DNA from: Tyto alba
Taxonomy: Eukaryota > Chordata > Aves > Strigiformes > Tytonidae
Length of the DNA stretch: 64,000 bases
Assembly (NCBI RefSeq): GCF_018691265.1
Contig: NW_024881301.1
Coordinates: forward strand, 8,011,752 to 8,075,751
Direction of reading: 5' to 3'
Shown piece by piece: positions 1-12,345 of the stretch. How positions within the stretch are numbered: position 1 is the stretch's first letter; every line of letters begins with the position of its first letter. Under the pieces are notes generated by a model. That model searched no databases. It was given only the letters and a program-made list of their open reading frames with translations, and had not been told where the DNA came from. Made by a program: the position numbers and the translations under genes.

Positions 1-3000
1 GCTGTAGAAGCTTAACACTGCTAGAAATGTGATCATGGGTACATACAATCAGTCTGCTAAACCAATGGTTAGGTAGGTTCCTTTATTTTTTACTTAGGCA
101 CCTGACTTTAAACACTCAGACTTGAAAATATTGACTCTATTGAATGTTGTCAAAGCCTCTGAGTAACTGTAGAAGCCTGTGTTTTTTCATAAAATGATCC
201 CACAGTGGTATCATTTATCATTTTTTAGATCATGTTTTCTTACTTACCCATTTGAATAATAGTTACTGGACAACTAGTGGTCAGAACAGGAAGTTACCAT
301 CAAATTCAGTGAGTGTTGTGCAATGTGGGAAGTTTTTTCATCATTGACCAGACTATGTAAAAGAAATACTGATATTTGAATATACTCTACTCAGATTATT
401 TTACTACAGGAAAGCAGCTCTTCCTATAACACTACATCTTATGACAGCCTTGAAAGGAAGGCTTATTTCTGAAGAAGGCAACTGGATTACTAACTGAGCT
501 GAAATGACAGATGTACGCTGTTTGTGCTTGCAGTCACACCACCTTAGGCTATGATTTCATACAGTTAGGCAGGGCTGGGCTTGGTCACTACTTGGATAAG
601 AGATTTACAAAAAGTCCGCTGCAGGAAGTGGGTTTGGTGATTCAGTAGGCTATACTGAATAATTGGGCAACAGTGCCAAATGTGATGGAGACACTGGGTC
701 CTGGATATGTCACAGTTTTGGTGCCATATGGAATTGAAGTTTTCAAAGACTGCAAAGCCCTTTCCACAAGCACTACATCTTGAACTGTAAATCCCTGTCC
801 AATGTAAATGTACTATATCTGCCTACAATTTCTTTTTATGAGTGTTGAATAATTAGATAAACTGCATAACTGATTAACACAGGTAAATTACCACCCAAAA
901 TAGCTGTTAAACTATACAATGTGGAGAAGGTTCTGCTTGTATAATAGACTTAAGGAGGGCTGGTGTGCTTCAGAGTTTGTCTACTCCTTCCAGCTATATC
1001 ATCTGGTTTCATAAAAAATACTGTCTGAAATTTTATGTCCTGCATCCTGAGCTCTTCATGGAAACATCAGGGCTGAAGAAAAAACCTTCTGACCATTTTT
1101 TACATGGTTAGAATAAATGCCGGCTTTCTTGATACCTTTTCTCCAGATTAAACCTGTAGCCTTATAGAGAATCTGATGATTGGCCTTTAAAAGACGTTGG
1201 GCTTGCCATCTGTTTACTGGACTCTGAAGAGTATAGAGATAAAACGGATCTTCATTGTCTCTTCCTTTGACTTGGTAGCTTAAAGAAGAGTTTGAACACG
1301 TTTTCTCTTGCCCAGCCTCTTGCTCCCCCAAACCAAATCCACCATGTATGCACCTTACAGATTCAGTAGGGGCTTCTCACCAGTAGGGCCTTCTTATATA
1401 GGGTTGCTGACAGTGTTGAGACCTGAAATTAGGCTTTTATATTCACTTCCACAAGTTACAGAAATTTTTCATAAGTAGAAAAGCAAAGTTATAGAACTAA
1501 AAGGTCATTGTATGTATCAATACATTATTGGATAAACATCACCCGACTGTTGTTCTTAGCCTTGTAACTCATGACAGTTCTAAAAATACATATACCACAA
1601 AAGTAAATACTGTAGTATCAGACTTGCTTGGAATTCTCCATGAGACAGATTGCATTTCCTCCTAAAGAAGACAGTATAATGACCTGAACCCTCTCTTATT
1701 TCAAATATAATTTGCAATAAAGGGGCCTTACGGACAAATGCTCTTTCAAATCAAACTTATTATTAAATGCTTTTCCAATTGAGAATAAATTATAAGTTGT
1801 TTGTCATCTCCAGCTTCAGTCAAGAAAAGTCACATAATGCTTATCTGTGAATACTTCCAATTTATACGATGATCACATAAAATCTTCAGAAGAGGTTCAG
1901 AGAGGTGCAATTCTAAAAAGTAAGACAATCTAAATGATGCAGGCTTCAACTTGTTCTTATAGTGAAGGTATGCACAAACATTCATGTCTACAAGTATTCA
2001 TTACAGAGAGTTTACAACATACCTCCCCGTAGCTATCAAAAGCTGCTCAGTACTTTCACAAACAAATTCAGATAGCACACATGCCCCCACACTCCTATCA
2101 GAGTTAGGTAATATCTCTCTCCTCTTGTCTGGTTGTGTAGCAGTGTAAGGACAGGGAGACAGTTGGTTCATAAAGGGCATATTGAAAAATAGGCCAAGTC
2201 CTACCTTGGATAGGGGAGGCAGGTAGCAGCAGTTAATTTCTGACCTAGAGGCTAGCTAGGGAAAAATTCCTCCAAGTAAGCCAAAGCATGTAACCTAAAG
2301 CATTTTTTGATGCTTTTCTGATCAAGAACAGGTTTAGAATTTGTTGCAACTAATTTGCTGATGACGACAATTTCTCATATACTCCAGCTGAGACAGCAGG
2401 GCTGTGTGCTGGCAAGATAACAAAAACAAAAATCATGAGAACTATCACTATTCTCACTACAAGAGTAAGCCTGATATGAAAACTTGGCTATTTTTCTCTG
2501 AGAGAAAAAAAGCATTTAAATATTATTCTTCTTGGTGTCAGTCTATCTCTTTCTCAGCAATTTTCAAGACTGTCTTTAACAGTTGGTCCAGTTCAGTAAT
2601 TCAAGAAGGGAAATCAGTTTTGTGAACTTTTGAGTGTAGAAAGGTCTCACTATGGGCTGTAATGCTACAGGAATGTTGTGAGGAAATGTAAGAGAAGAAT
2701 TAATTCCTAGGAAATTCCAACATACCCTTCTGCTCTAAGAAAGGAGGAGGGAGAGAAAGGAAATACAAACAGCAAGTAGCTGAAGCACCTCAGATCATTA
2801 TACTGGAATGATAACTCTGGAATGAGATTGCACAAATGACTGGAACCTCCATTTTCGCCTAATTCAAAGAAGTCCTCCCTACAAATAGTCCTTTCCAGAA
2901 GTCTTTTATATGCAGAGTGAATGATTATTACTTATTTCAGAAAAGACTGCCACAGACTAAAGTATCAACATCACTTGTCATTGGATGTTCTTATTTATTG

Positions 3001-6000
3001 TCTGTATTTGACCAGGTTTGAATTAGTACTGTGAAGCACTGCAGCTTATCCTCTTACAGATATTTAGGAATACTTTGCCTTTTTTTTGTGGCGATTAATC
3101 TTTACAGAAGAGTGAGTGTTTGCTATAAAGAGAATTATAAAGCAGAAACCAGAAGTGGCATTTCTGTAATTGTGGATCTGAATAGTAAACATTATTCTTT
3201 TATTTGTCTTCTTTTGCAGATGATACTGTATTAAGCAGCAGGCTTCCCATGTGGACACATGGAAGCATGGGGTATCAGGGACCTCACAGTTACCTTTTCC
3301 CATGCTGAAATTAGATATTTTATTTCTCCATTTTTTCTTCTATAGTTTATTTAAACGTGAGAACTACTTGCCCACCTCATGGTGATTTCACTTGTATGTA
3401 GAGTCTCTTCTGCAGTCCTTTGTCAAAGACCTTGGAAAATCCAAATAAATTATCTACTACTCATTTATCTGCTGTTCTACTAATACACTAGATAATTTCA
3501 TTAAGGAGCTACGGTTTTCTATTGCAGGAGGCTTACTGAAATGTTCTTAGCATATTAGGTTTTGGGTTGTATTTCATTTGCATTGCTAAATGTAGTAATA
3601 GTTTAAATCAAGATGTTACTGAAGAAAGACTCACTAAAATTTTCCAAGATCATTCACTAGGTCTATTATTAAAAAAAGAATATGTATTTGTTGCTTTCTG
3701 GTTCTTTGAGTATTAGTGAGAAAATAGGTTTTTGGTTTGAAGCCTGATTATTAGTTAGCAAATATCTTTTGTTAGAGACTTAAAATGCCACTTTGTTATT
3801 AAGCATATTCAGAATTCAGGACATCAAGAGAAACCCAACCACTCTTACATTCTGTTACTTCCTTCAGCAGTTTTTTGTTGCAGCGTTTTCTCTTCCAGTA
3901 CCTAAAGCTTTGTTGGCCTCTCATGTTTCTTGTACTTAGAAACAGCAAGATCAGGAGAGTATTTGAAAAATACTAGATGGAAGTAAATGTAGGTTCCAAC
4001 TTTTCAACAGAAAAGCAGACTTTTGTTATTAATATATTTCAAGTAAAATTCTGAACTTCTGAATTTAGAAGGAGCTTTGCTAATGTCTTTACTGAAGCCA
4101 GATTTTTAATCCTCTTGTGCTACCTTTCTTATACGGTAAAATAATCAAATGAACTTTTGAAAAAAATACCATTCCAGTATATGTTTCTGTCTTGAGCCTT
4201 TAAGGGAGTTAGTTGCTTTCTGAAGTAAGGAGGAAAGATAAACCTGGGCAGACATTTCCCCCATGGTGCTAGTCAGTACACAGAATACAGGACCATGCTT
4301 TATTGTAACCCGAGAATCCCTTCCAGGCCTTGCATGATAGAAACAGCAAACCAAGACACAGACCCTTCAAGCCTCCAGCCTTGACCTTCAGCCTGTGACC
4401 TGAACCGTAAGTATGCTTCCACCAGTTCAGTGCATCCTCCAGCAGATCACTAGCTGGATGTAATCCAGTGACCATCTACCTCTGGTGAATTCGAGTCTGT
4501 GGGAGAGGTCTGTTGCAATCAGCAGGGAAGCATACTGCTTAATAATGCCTTGTGCTCACACAAACCCATTAAGTGGCAGACTCCCCAGATGCATTGTAGG
4601 GTTTTTCCATCATGCCTCTTGCCTCCAAAGTAACACCATGTGTCAGATGTGTCCTTTTCTCTTGGGAAGGGTTGAGGTTCCTTGTTGCATGTCAGAAAAG
4701 AGGCATCATAAGAACAATTTTAATGAAATGCACTTCATCATATTTAGTTGTTTTGCTTCCTTAGTGACAGTGCTTCTAAAGCTAAATGACAGTAATTTGT
4801 CAAGGGCTGCTAATGTATATCTAGAATATATAGAATAAGACCAGCCTTGCTTTATCAGTCTATCTCCAAAATAGCTTTTTAATCCACTTTTCAAGCTACA
4901 ACATATTGAAATTACAAGGCACTGTGAGAATGGATGGTGAACCTGAAGTTAACTGCTGTTGTTTCAAAAGCGGTCACTCTCAGAAAAATCAAGTAACCTA
5001 TAGAAAACCTGGGGAAAGTGGTGTTTATATAGCTCTTATGGCTGATTCTTTAACAATGTTCTGTGTTTATTATGGATATCCATAAATAAAAAGAAATTGG
5101 TTCTTTTCTCATATTCCTTTTATTTACTCTTTATTTGAAGAGAAAAGGGCCTCTGACTTTTGAGAGCCTTTTTTTTGGTCTTGTCATTGTTTCTTATATT
5201 AAATTCCATTTTGTGACCTCTAACAGGTATCCACTTAAGGTCCCCACTTAAGTGTCTGAGCAGTTATTTATGTCTTGGCTTAATCACACTGAACTGAATT
5301 AATTTCTGTTACAATTAATGTAACTAACAGGGAGATGAATTGGGCCTGTTTGTTTCATCTGATTTCCTCTCTCTCTCTCATTTCTTCAAATTCTATCATC
5401 CGTGGTTGGTTTTTTATATTCAGCAACTACAACAGAGTCGTATCGTCATTGCTTGACCTGTTGTCAGATTTCTCAGGACTTTGAAAGGAAAAAGTTCACA
5501 CTAGTATGGCAGCATTATTGAAATGGGATGAACAGAGCGGCTTGTTTTTATGCCTCATCCAGTATTTCTTCTTTATCGTGTTTAAAATATAGATTAGCTA
5601 CCTTCTGGGCAATCCCAGGAGGAGGTAGTTTCTGTCAGAGGGAGGGGAAGAGCAGTGGTAGGTGGCAGAAGTTGCAGTAGTGCCTTCCCCCAGCACAGTT
5701 CTCTGCAGAGCTTCGACCACCCTCCTCTGAGATGCACAGCTGGATCCCTGACTCTCACGAAAGGCAAAGAGTCTGTGACCCCCCTTTTTGATTTATCCGG
5801 CAGTCCAGTTTGCCATTGTCTCACAATTGTGCCAATGAAAGTGTTTGTGTTTTTTCTTGGTGGAGGCCATCAGTGAAATAATCTGGTTAAAAATTCTATA
5901 CTTTAGCAAAAGGCATTTTTAATCCAAAATTGCTAAATCAATATGATAGCTCAGCCCACAAGCCCTGCATTAGTGTGGCTGAAGTACTGGGAAACCTTGG

Positions 6001-9000
6001 CAGGGCAGGCAAAAGTGATGGCCCCACAAGATTATTTTTTAAACAAAACCTATGTTTCATTTTAAAACAAAGCCACCAATGGTAGCATGTCTGAGGGGGT
6101 ACACGCTTAGGCCTTTTCAGTATATAAGAGGGAACAAACTTTTGGGAAACTATCAAACACACAGTAACCAAACACTTATTTAATATGATATGAATACTGT
6201 TCAGGCCTTAATTTCATGAGGAAACTGTATAATGGATTTACAGCTACAATGTAAGAACATTACTGGACTAATTTGCAAAATGACACAATGCACCTTCTTC
6301 ATTCCCAACTTGTTTATCACTAAAAAGATGGGATCAACTTAAAAAAAAAGCAAACACAGAAAAGGTAATAGTGATTTAACAATGTCTTTTGTGTTGAATT
6401 TATTTTCCTCCCTCAGGAAAGCTGTATAGCTAAAATATAAACTCTTCACCTGCACAGGAAAGATTTAAACTTTGAAGTGATTCTTCGTTACATGATGCCG
6501 GTCAAATTTTTTTTGCACTGTGGTTACTGTGCTGTGCATAACATCACAGTATTTTCAATGCTCTAGTGATCAAAAAAAGAAGTACAATATAGATACAATG
6601 TAAGTATTGTTGTTTCCGTAAGGACTTAAGGGTTTCTGAAAATTCCAAGGGAAGTGGGAATTTGCCTTAAGGAAAGTGTATTTTTTTTCTGGTACTTCCA
6701 TAAGATCCTGAGAGAAGACGGTTGTGTCAGGACTGATGGCTCAGGTCCCCTTTATCTAAGCCTCCACCAGAGGAAAGACAGAATCCAGCTGATAGTTCAT
6801 CAGGATTCTGAGTCATGCTGTCTGAGAAAACAGATATGACAGGATTTCAGTGTAGAAGGGCTTTTTAAATGATTCAGTTAAACTAGACCAAATTCATCTG
6901 CAGCCATTTAGGTTGATTTCCATTCCTAATCGGCTAAGCTAAGTCAGGAAGCCTAGTTTGAGTATGAACTTCGGTGATCAGACAACTTTTTGGATTTGCT
7001 CAGTGCAATCAGTTTAAAATGTCACCTTTCATCAGCATGTCTGACATAGGAAGATTAGAGAGAAGTAAGCTAAGGCGTGAATTTACAGCGCTTTATCTAC
7101 TTTGCCCTAGTTCCTTCTGAAATAACACTTGTAATAAGTGTAAGTGTATCCTACTTTCAAAGTGGACTAACTAGTGAGCTCTGATGGCATTCCCTAGTCC
7201 ACTTGGCAGTGGTTACCTCGTATAGCTGAGACCTAAGTTAATCTATTGAAACTTGCTCATATCTCATGTGTGAGATTCATTTGTATTCTTCCATGGTTAG
7301 CACAAAGTGGGAAGAAATGTCAGCAAGCCTGACCTAGCATATCTCCTCTCAAACTAGTGCTTGTACAGATAAACTGTGTAAATGGATTGGGTACTGTGTA
7401 ATTCAGGTATCTAAAAGGGACTTTCCTACCATCCCTTGTGCAAGTTCTCCCAGTATTTTCTTCTTTAGGAAATAAATCATACTTTAACAGATGCTTTTTT
7501 GAAAGTAAAATAATTGGAATCTGATCTAGAGTAATAAAAATGGATCTGCTTGTACAGTGCAGAGGCCTTGAGTGTTTCTATCTGCAAATCAGCAATGTGG
7601 TTTTCTTCTTATGTAAGCATCTAGAAATGCAAAATCAGAACGTGCTGGTGAAGCCATTCTTTCTTTGTCCCAACACTGAGAAAAATAACTCTGATGCACC
7701 CTCTAAAATTATCCAAATCACATTTATAAGTAAAAAAAAAAAAACAACCTGACAATCAATTTCTAGACAATATTAACTGGGTAACCATCACTCTCTTTAC
7801 CCGGCCCAAACACAGACTCTCCACCTACCTTCTTATAACTGGGCTGACACACACAGTCAGGACCAGACAGTGTGGTCTGTAAAATGGCAGCAAATCAGAA
7901 CCTAAAAGACAGAAAAGAATACTGCCTAATAAACCTCTTTTGGATTCAAGAAGTGAAAATGTGTGAGTTAAATGACAATCTGAGAGAACACCTTCCCCCA
8001 CTCCCGACAATTTGAAGTATGTATGGAATAGTGAACAAACTGTGTATATGTACCTCCAGTCATATATTTTTTCTGACACTCACATCTGTAGTTCACTCCT
8101 GGCTCATATGCAAGCAAATACAGGAATATGATTAGTTCTAAGAACAAATATCAGGAACTCATATTTGACTTACACTTTAAAAGGCACCGAAACAAAAGCA
8201 TAAACTGTTAAAACACATCTGAGGTATTGACCTAGGCTCTGCTACCATTTAAGCAGAATTCCTCATTATATATTAAGGTACAAAATATTTCATTAATGAA
8301 GTGCATAAAATTATTTTCCATACTGAAATGGAAGATGTCAGTGAGGTGAGGGAAGAACTTGTCCTGTTGTACTTTCTCCTTTCATTTCTTTGTTGCTCTT
8401 TAGGTCTTGTGTTTTAGGATTCTTCAAAGAATTGTATCTATTTATTCCATGAGGGCGCACAGAACCAAGGGATGAAATAGGTTCTGGTGTTTTATAAACT
8501 GGGCTAGCAAGGATCCTGCTGCCTAAATGTCTGTGCTGGAAGGAACAAGGAATGCTTGTTGTCCACGCAGATAATCGCTGCTTCCCCTATGCAGCCAGAT
8601 ACCTAGCTGCTCCTCAGTAAAAGGCCAACGAAACAGATGGATGATGGCTATTTTGGGGTGAGAGCAGAGGGGACAGAGAGGTTATATCTCCTTGCAGGAG
8701 CAATCTACTACTTCCAATTTCTTCACTGCAGCAGCAGGGGTTAAACCCTCAGCTCTTGAGTTTTGTCAGCACATGTGAGTTACTTTATCCTCTTTTTTAG
8801 GGTGCCAAGATACAATCTTCCCTACATGCTGAGAAGCCCTGAGACAGTCCAGTGTCAGCAATGCTGGTTTCTAAGAATTCTGCACGCTTATATACTTACT
8901 GCTCAGATGATATCTTTGTTGTTTTTCCAATCATGTCTACCTCTTATATTTTAAACACAAAGCAGTGCAAGGATTAATGCAAGTGGAATGCGCATACTGG

Positions 9001-11530
9001 AACATGGCCTATTTGTTACAGGAAACTATTGTCATGCGTTACTGACAATCTGACATAGGCTTGATTGTCTGAATTGCACTGTAAAACAAGAAACTTACCT
9101 TTGAGGAAATATAAACCATTTATCAATGGCTAATCTCCAGGTTGTTTTCTTAATGTCAGTGAGAAACAATAATTCAGTGACAGAGAGAAGTTGGTTTTTT
9201 TTTGTCATAGGTATTCCACCTGTGTCACTAGCAATACCAGGTAGATTCTCTTCATAAAATCATTTTTTTCCTTTTTGAATTTTTTGCAATGCTAGGCCAG
9301 AGGAATGGCACCAAAAAAGACATTCTGGTATCAGTGAATTTCATGGCACAATGGGGTTGATTTCAACTGGTACTGGAATTGGTTTTAAAACTGAAAGTCA
9401 CTCTGGTTTCCTCTCTCTCCTTTTTGGGTGTTTCTAGACCATTTTTGGTCCATTCCTGGGCTGTGAAAAAAAGTGAAAGCTCGAGTGTGCCCTGGCTCCC
9501 CACCACCTCGTTGGCTTAAAAACTAGGCAGGATCCAGCCCAGCCTTTGTTTTCCAGACCAAAATACCCATTATAACATAAAAAGAAGTTTACTGGTGGGA
9601 CAAAAATTACCTCATTGAGTAGCCCTGCAAAGTTTCTTTCAAGGGACACCAGTATTACTGAGAATTCAAATATTATTTAGCTTCAGTAAAACCATGGGAG
9701 TTTCTATCTGCCATAGGCATGACATAAGGGTTAGACTGAGCCCCTGGGGGTGAGGGATACCGGGGGTGATCAAGGGCAGGAAGGCTGGACAGGGTACTAT
9801 GTTTTGGTTTGCTTCAGGTTTAGGACAGCCTTATTGCACTGCTGCTTGAAGGCTTGGCATCCTCTCTTTTTCAGCTGGCCTAATGAAATAGTCCCACCTC
9901 TTCTTCTGCACGCCTACATATGTGCTGTAGGAACTGTAGACAGTGCTGCAAATCCCACTGGGGACCACAGAGCACACTCCAAACCACTTGGCTGATGGAC
10001 TGATGCCTGTACAGCAGCACCGTGTGCTGTAGCTGTTGGGAAATGCTGTTGAGGCCGGGCTTGGAGAAGGCAGCAGCTGACACCAGTGGTAGTATTCAGG
10101 ATGTGAATAGGCAGGAGGGCATGGGATGGCAGCTGACACAGCAACTGAAGTATGAAGCAGGGTGCAGAGAGCGGGGAAGGAATTTGGAAAAGAACACAGA
10201 CAATTTGGATTTGAGTTCAAAAGTTTTCTTCTCGTGAAAGTAAATGCTTGCTGCATCTAAATATACTCAATCTCAGGGGCATTTATACTTTTACCCAATC
10301 GCTTATGAAGCAGTTCACCAGTACTGGTCAGAAGCAACCTGCATATTCACTTTCTAAAGAGAAATGAATCTTGTTTCTGTGTAGGAAGTGATTGGCATCT
10401 TTGCTAAGCTTATTGCAATCCTCAGAGAAACCAGATCATTCAAGCACCTGAAAAACAGTAACATGAACGTTTCCAATCATCATCATTTTCAGCAGTATCA
10501 ATCAAGCAGCATGCTTAAGGAATCAGGAAAATGTCTTTATCCAAGCAAATTTTTCCTGTTTCTGTTCTGGTTCAGATTTTCCTCTGATTCAGCTCCAGAA
10601 TAATCACCTTATGGCAATTGTTAGGAAGGTTGGAAGAGTTAAACAGGGTGAATATGGCCCTTTTGTTTGTGCTATCTGTACTTTTTGTACTCTAAAGCTC
10701 AGGGTGACACTTGATATTGTACTTAGTCAAAGCCTTTCAAGCAGTGCTCTCTGTATCAGATTAATGATGCTCTGAGTTACACAGACAGCAAATCAACCAA
10801 ATCAATACACATACAATAGTTCAGGTGGCTTTTTGTCAAAAGAATGAAGGACTTGCTGTGACAACACCGGAAAGATAGAAATATGTGGGCAGATGGCAGT
10901 AGGGCCTCGTCTGGACAAGTGAACAGCATGAACTAGTGTCATCTCACCTGGCATGTGACCCGAGAGAATTTGGCTCTGAGTCTTTTCTCCCTTTTGCATA
11001 GCCCTTTGTTCATTGTCTCTCAGCAGTGACTGATGTTTGAAATCCATATGCTATGTCTGCATACAGAGCTCTAGCACCAGAGGAAAGCAACCTGAGCTTT
11101 CGAGACACTTCAAAAGCAAAAGGACACAATATCTATCTTGGGATGGCCATTTAGACTGGTCTTTTTATAAAGTTTTGCCCCTGAGAACACGGCAGTTGCC
11201 TAATTTTGAGCAGCCATTACCTTACCTTTATTTTGAAGGATCACTTCAAATGAAGTGTAAAAGGAACTGTACACTTCAATCAAGAAGTCTAGCCTTCTCA
11301 ATGCCTAAGTACAAATTGATGTGTGAAATACTTTTCAAAAAAATCCTGATGCTAGGAGAAAAAAAGATATAAACCTGCCTATTTTTATGTAAATGTCTGG
11401 GTCAGAACAGGAGGAAGGACTCAGGACTCTCTTGGTAGCCTGAAGAGTTTGCCTCTGCAGGGTCAGACTACAAGCTTTCCAGAGAAATTCCAATTACATT
11501 GTTGTTACAAATGCTAAATCATCTTTTCTG
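1..11530. other. AT-rich DNA without a recognised gene
   Basis: I see no gene, RNA gene or recognisable transposon here. Open frames are short and scattered on both strands, with no splice-flanked coding block that I can identify. The longest is 141 codons on the minus strand (9831-10256), in a locally GC-richer patch, and I do not recognise its product. Short A/T runs are frequent. Old, highly decayed repeats could be present and would not be visible by eye. Confidence 0.7.
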
Positions 11531-11532
11531 TT

Positions 11533-11534
<2 letters not shown>

Positions 11535-11565
<31 letters not shown>
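11535..11565 (+). repeat. T31 homopolymer
   Basis: This is an uninterrupted run of 31 T residues, preceded by a short T-rich stretch. It lies directly upstream of an exon-like block, so it could serve as the pyrimidine tract of a 3' splice site. It could equally be the A tail of a retroposed sequence on the minus strand, although I see no retroposed gene next to it. Confidence 0.95.
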
Positions 11566-11568
<3 letters not shown>

Positions 11569-11571
11569 AAG

Positions 11572-11673
11572 GTATCTGGTTTTATCACACAGGAAGATCA
11601 AAAGACATATAAGCACCATGAAAGAAAGCTGGGAAAATATGCAAGTGCAGAAAACTTGGCAAAAGACTACCAG
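11572..11673 (+). other. Candidate internal exon, unrecognised
   Basis: Two possible 3' splice sites lie just after a T31 tract: ...TGAAG at 11571 and ...ATCACACAG at 11592. A good 5' splice site, CAG|GTGAGT, follows at 11674. The enclosed exon would be 102 nt (from 11572) or 81 nt (from 11593). Both are multiples of three and share one open phase-0 frame that starts VSGFITQEDQ and ends ENLAKDYQ, rich in lysine and charged residues. I do not recognise the peptide. The frame stays open upstream to an ATG at 11566, and about 16 codons past the donor. Pseudo-exons with such signals are common in vertebrate introns, so this is a candidate only. A noncoding RNA exon is also possible. Confidence 0.3.
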
Positions 11674-11679
11674 GTGAGT

Positions 11680-12169
11680 GACCTCAGGGAGGCTGAGCTG
11701 GCTTTGGGCTGGGTCTGAGATTCCAGGGTTAAATTGAGTGAATTACTTGTGCTGGCCGCTTAAGAAAGGCAGATACACAACAAGTGGAATTTTATTTCTG
11801 TGCTTCTTGTCCCCTTGTAAGGAAGACAGCTAATAGCAGGAATGCTGTTGCCTCAGATCCCTGCAGAAGGAGATGACTGCTGAAGGCAGAGCATGCATAA
11901 GGATAGACGTTGGCTTCCTCTTCTCTAGTACTTTCCCTGATGTGTTACACAGCATGACAAATAGAACAACACTTCCATGTTGTTTATATGTTTTATAATA
12001 CATGCTAGCAGTAGAACCAAGGCCAAGCGCCAAGATAGTTAATTAATTCCACTTCCCTGAGTTACCCATAAGGTTTAAGTTATGTATGCCAATTATCTCC
12101 TTTAAACTGTTAAGCGTGCAGAAAGTGGTTATTGCCTGCTGCCCTTCTACCTGCTCGGTGGCAGGGGCA
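11680..12169. other. No gene seen between exon-like block and CpG islet
   Basis: This is about 490 bases of ordinary sequence with no repeat or gene that I can identify. Minus-strand open frames run in from the islet (one reaches 12043) without recognisable content. Confidence 0.6.
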
Positions 12170-12345
12170 GGGAACCTCCGCGCGTTCGCTCGCGCAGTGA
12201 CACAGAATTGCCGCACACCTTCCTGCCGCCGTGAGAGCCACGTCGGGCCGCGCTGGCGGCCCCATGGTGCTGGGCTGCCTGCGCGCGCCCGGCTGCCAGC
12301 AGCTCGCTGCCTGAGGAGTTCCCGTTCCAGGAGATGATGCCGAAG
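12170..12345. promoter_or_regulatory. Small CpG-rich islet, possible promoter
   Basis: By eye I count about 20 CpG dinucleotides within about 165 bases, while surrounding sequence has almost none. This is the most CpG-dense patch of the window and resembles a very small CpG island of the kind found at vertebrate promoters or first exons. On the minus strand a CACCATGG context starts a 51-codon frame running from 12265 down to a stop at 12110, with the peptide opening MGPPARPDVALTAAG. On the plus strand, the same NcoI-type palindrome starts only a 16-codon frame. No TATA box is evident. The islet is shorter than the usual 200-500 bp island definition, so it could also be a GC-rich exon or a chance patch. 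Confidence 0.4.

Noticed and set aside
4300..4415. Strong donor ACC|GTAAGTATG near 4406
   Set aside because: No convincing pyrimidine tract and acceptor lie at a normal exon distance upstream. About 16 GTAAGT per strand are expected by chance in this window.
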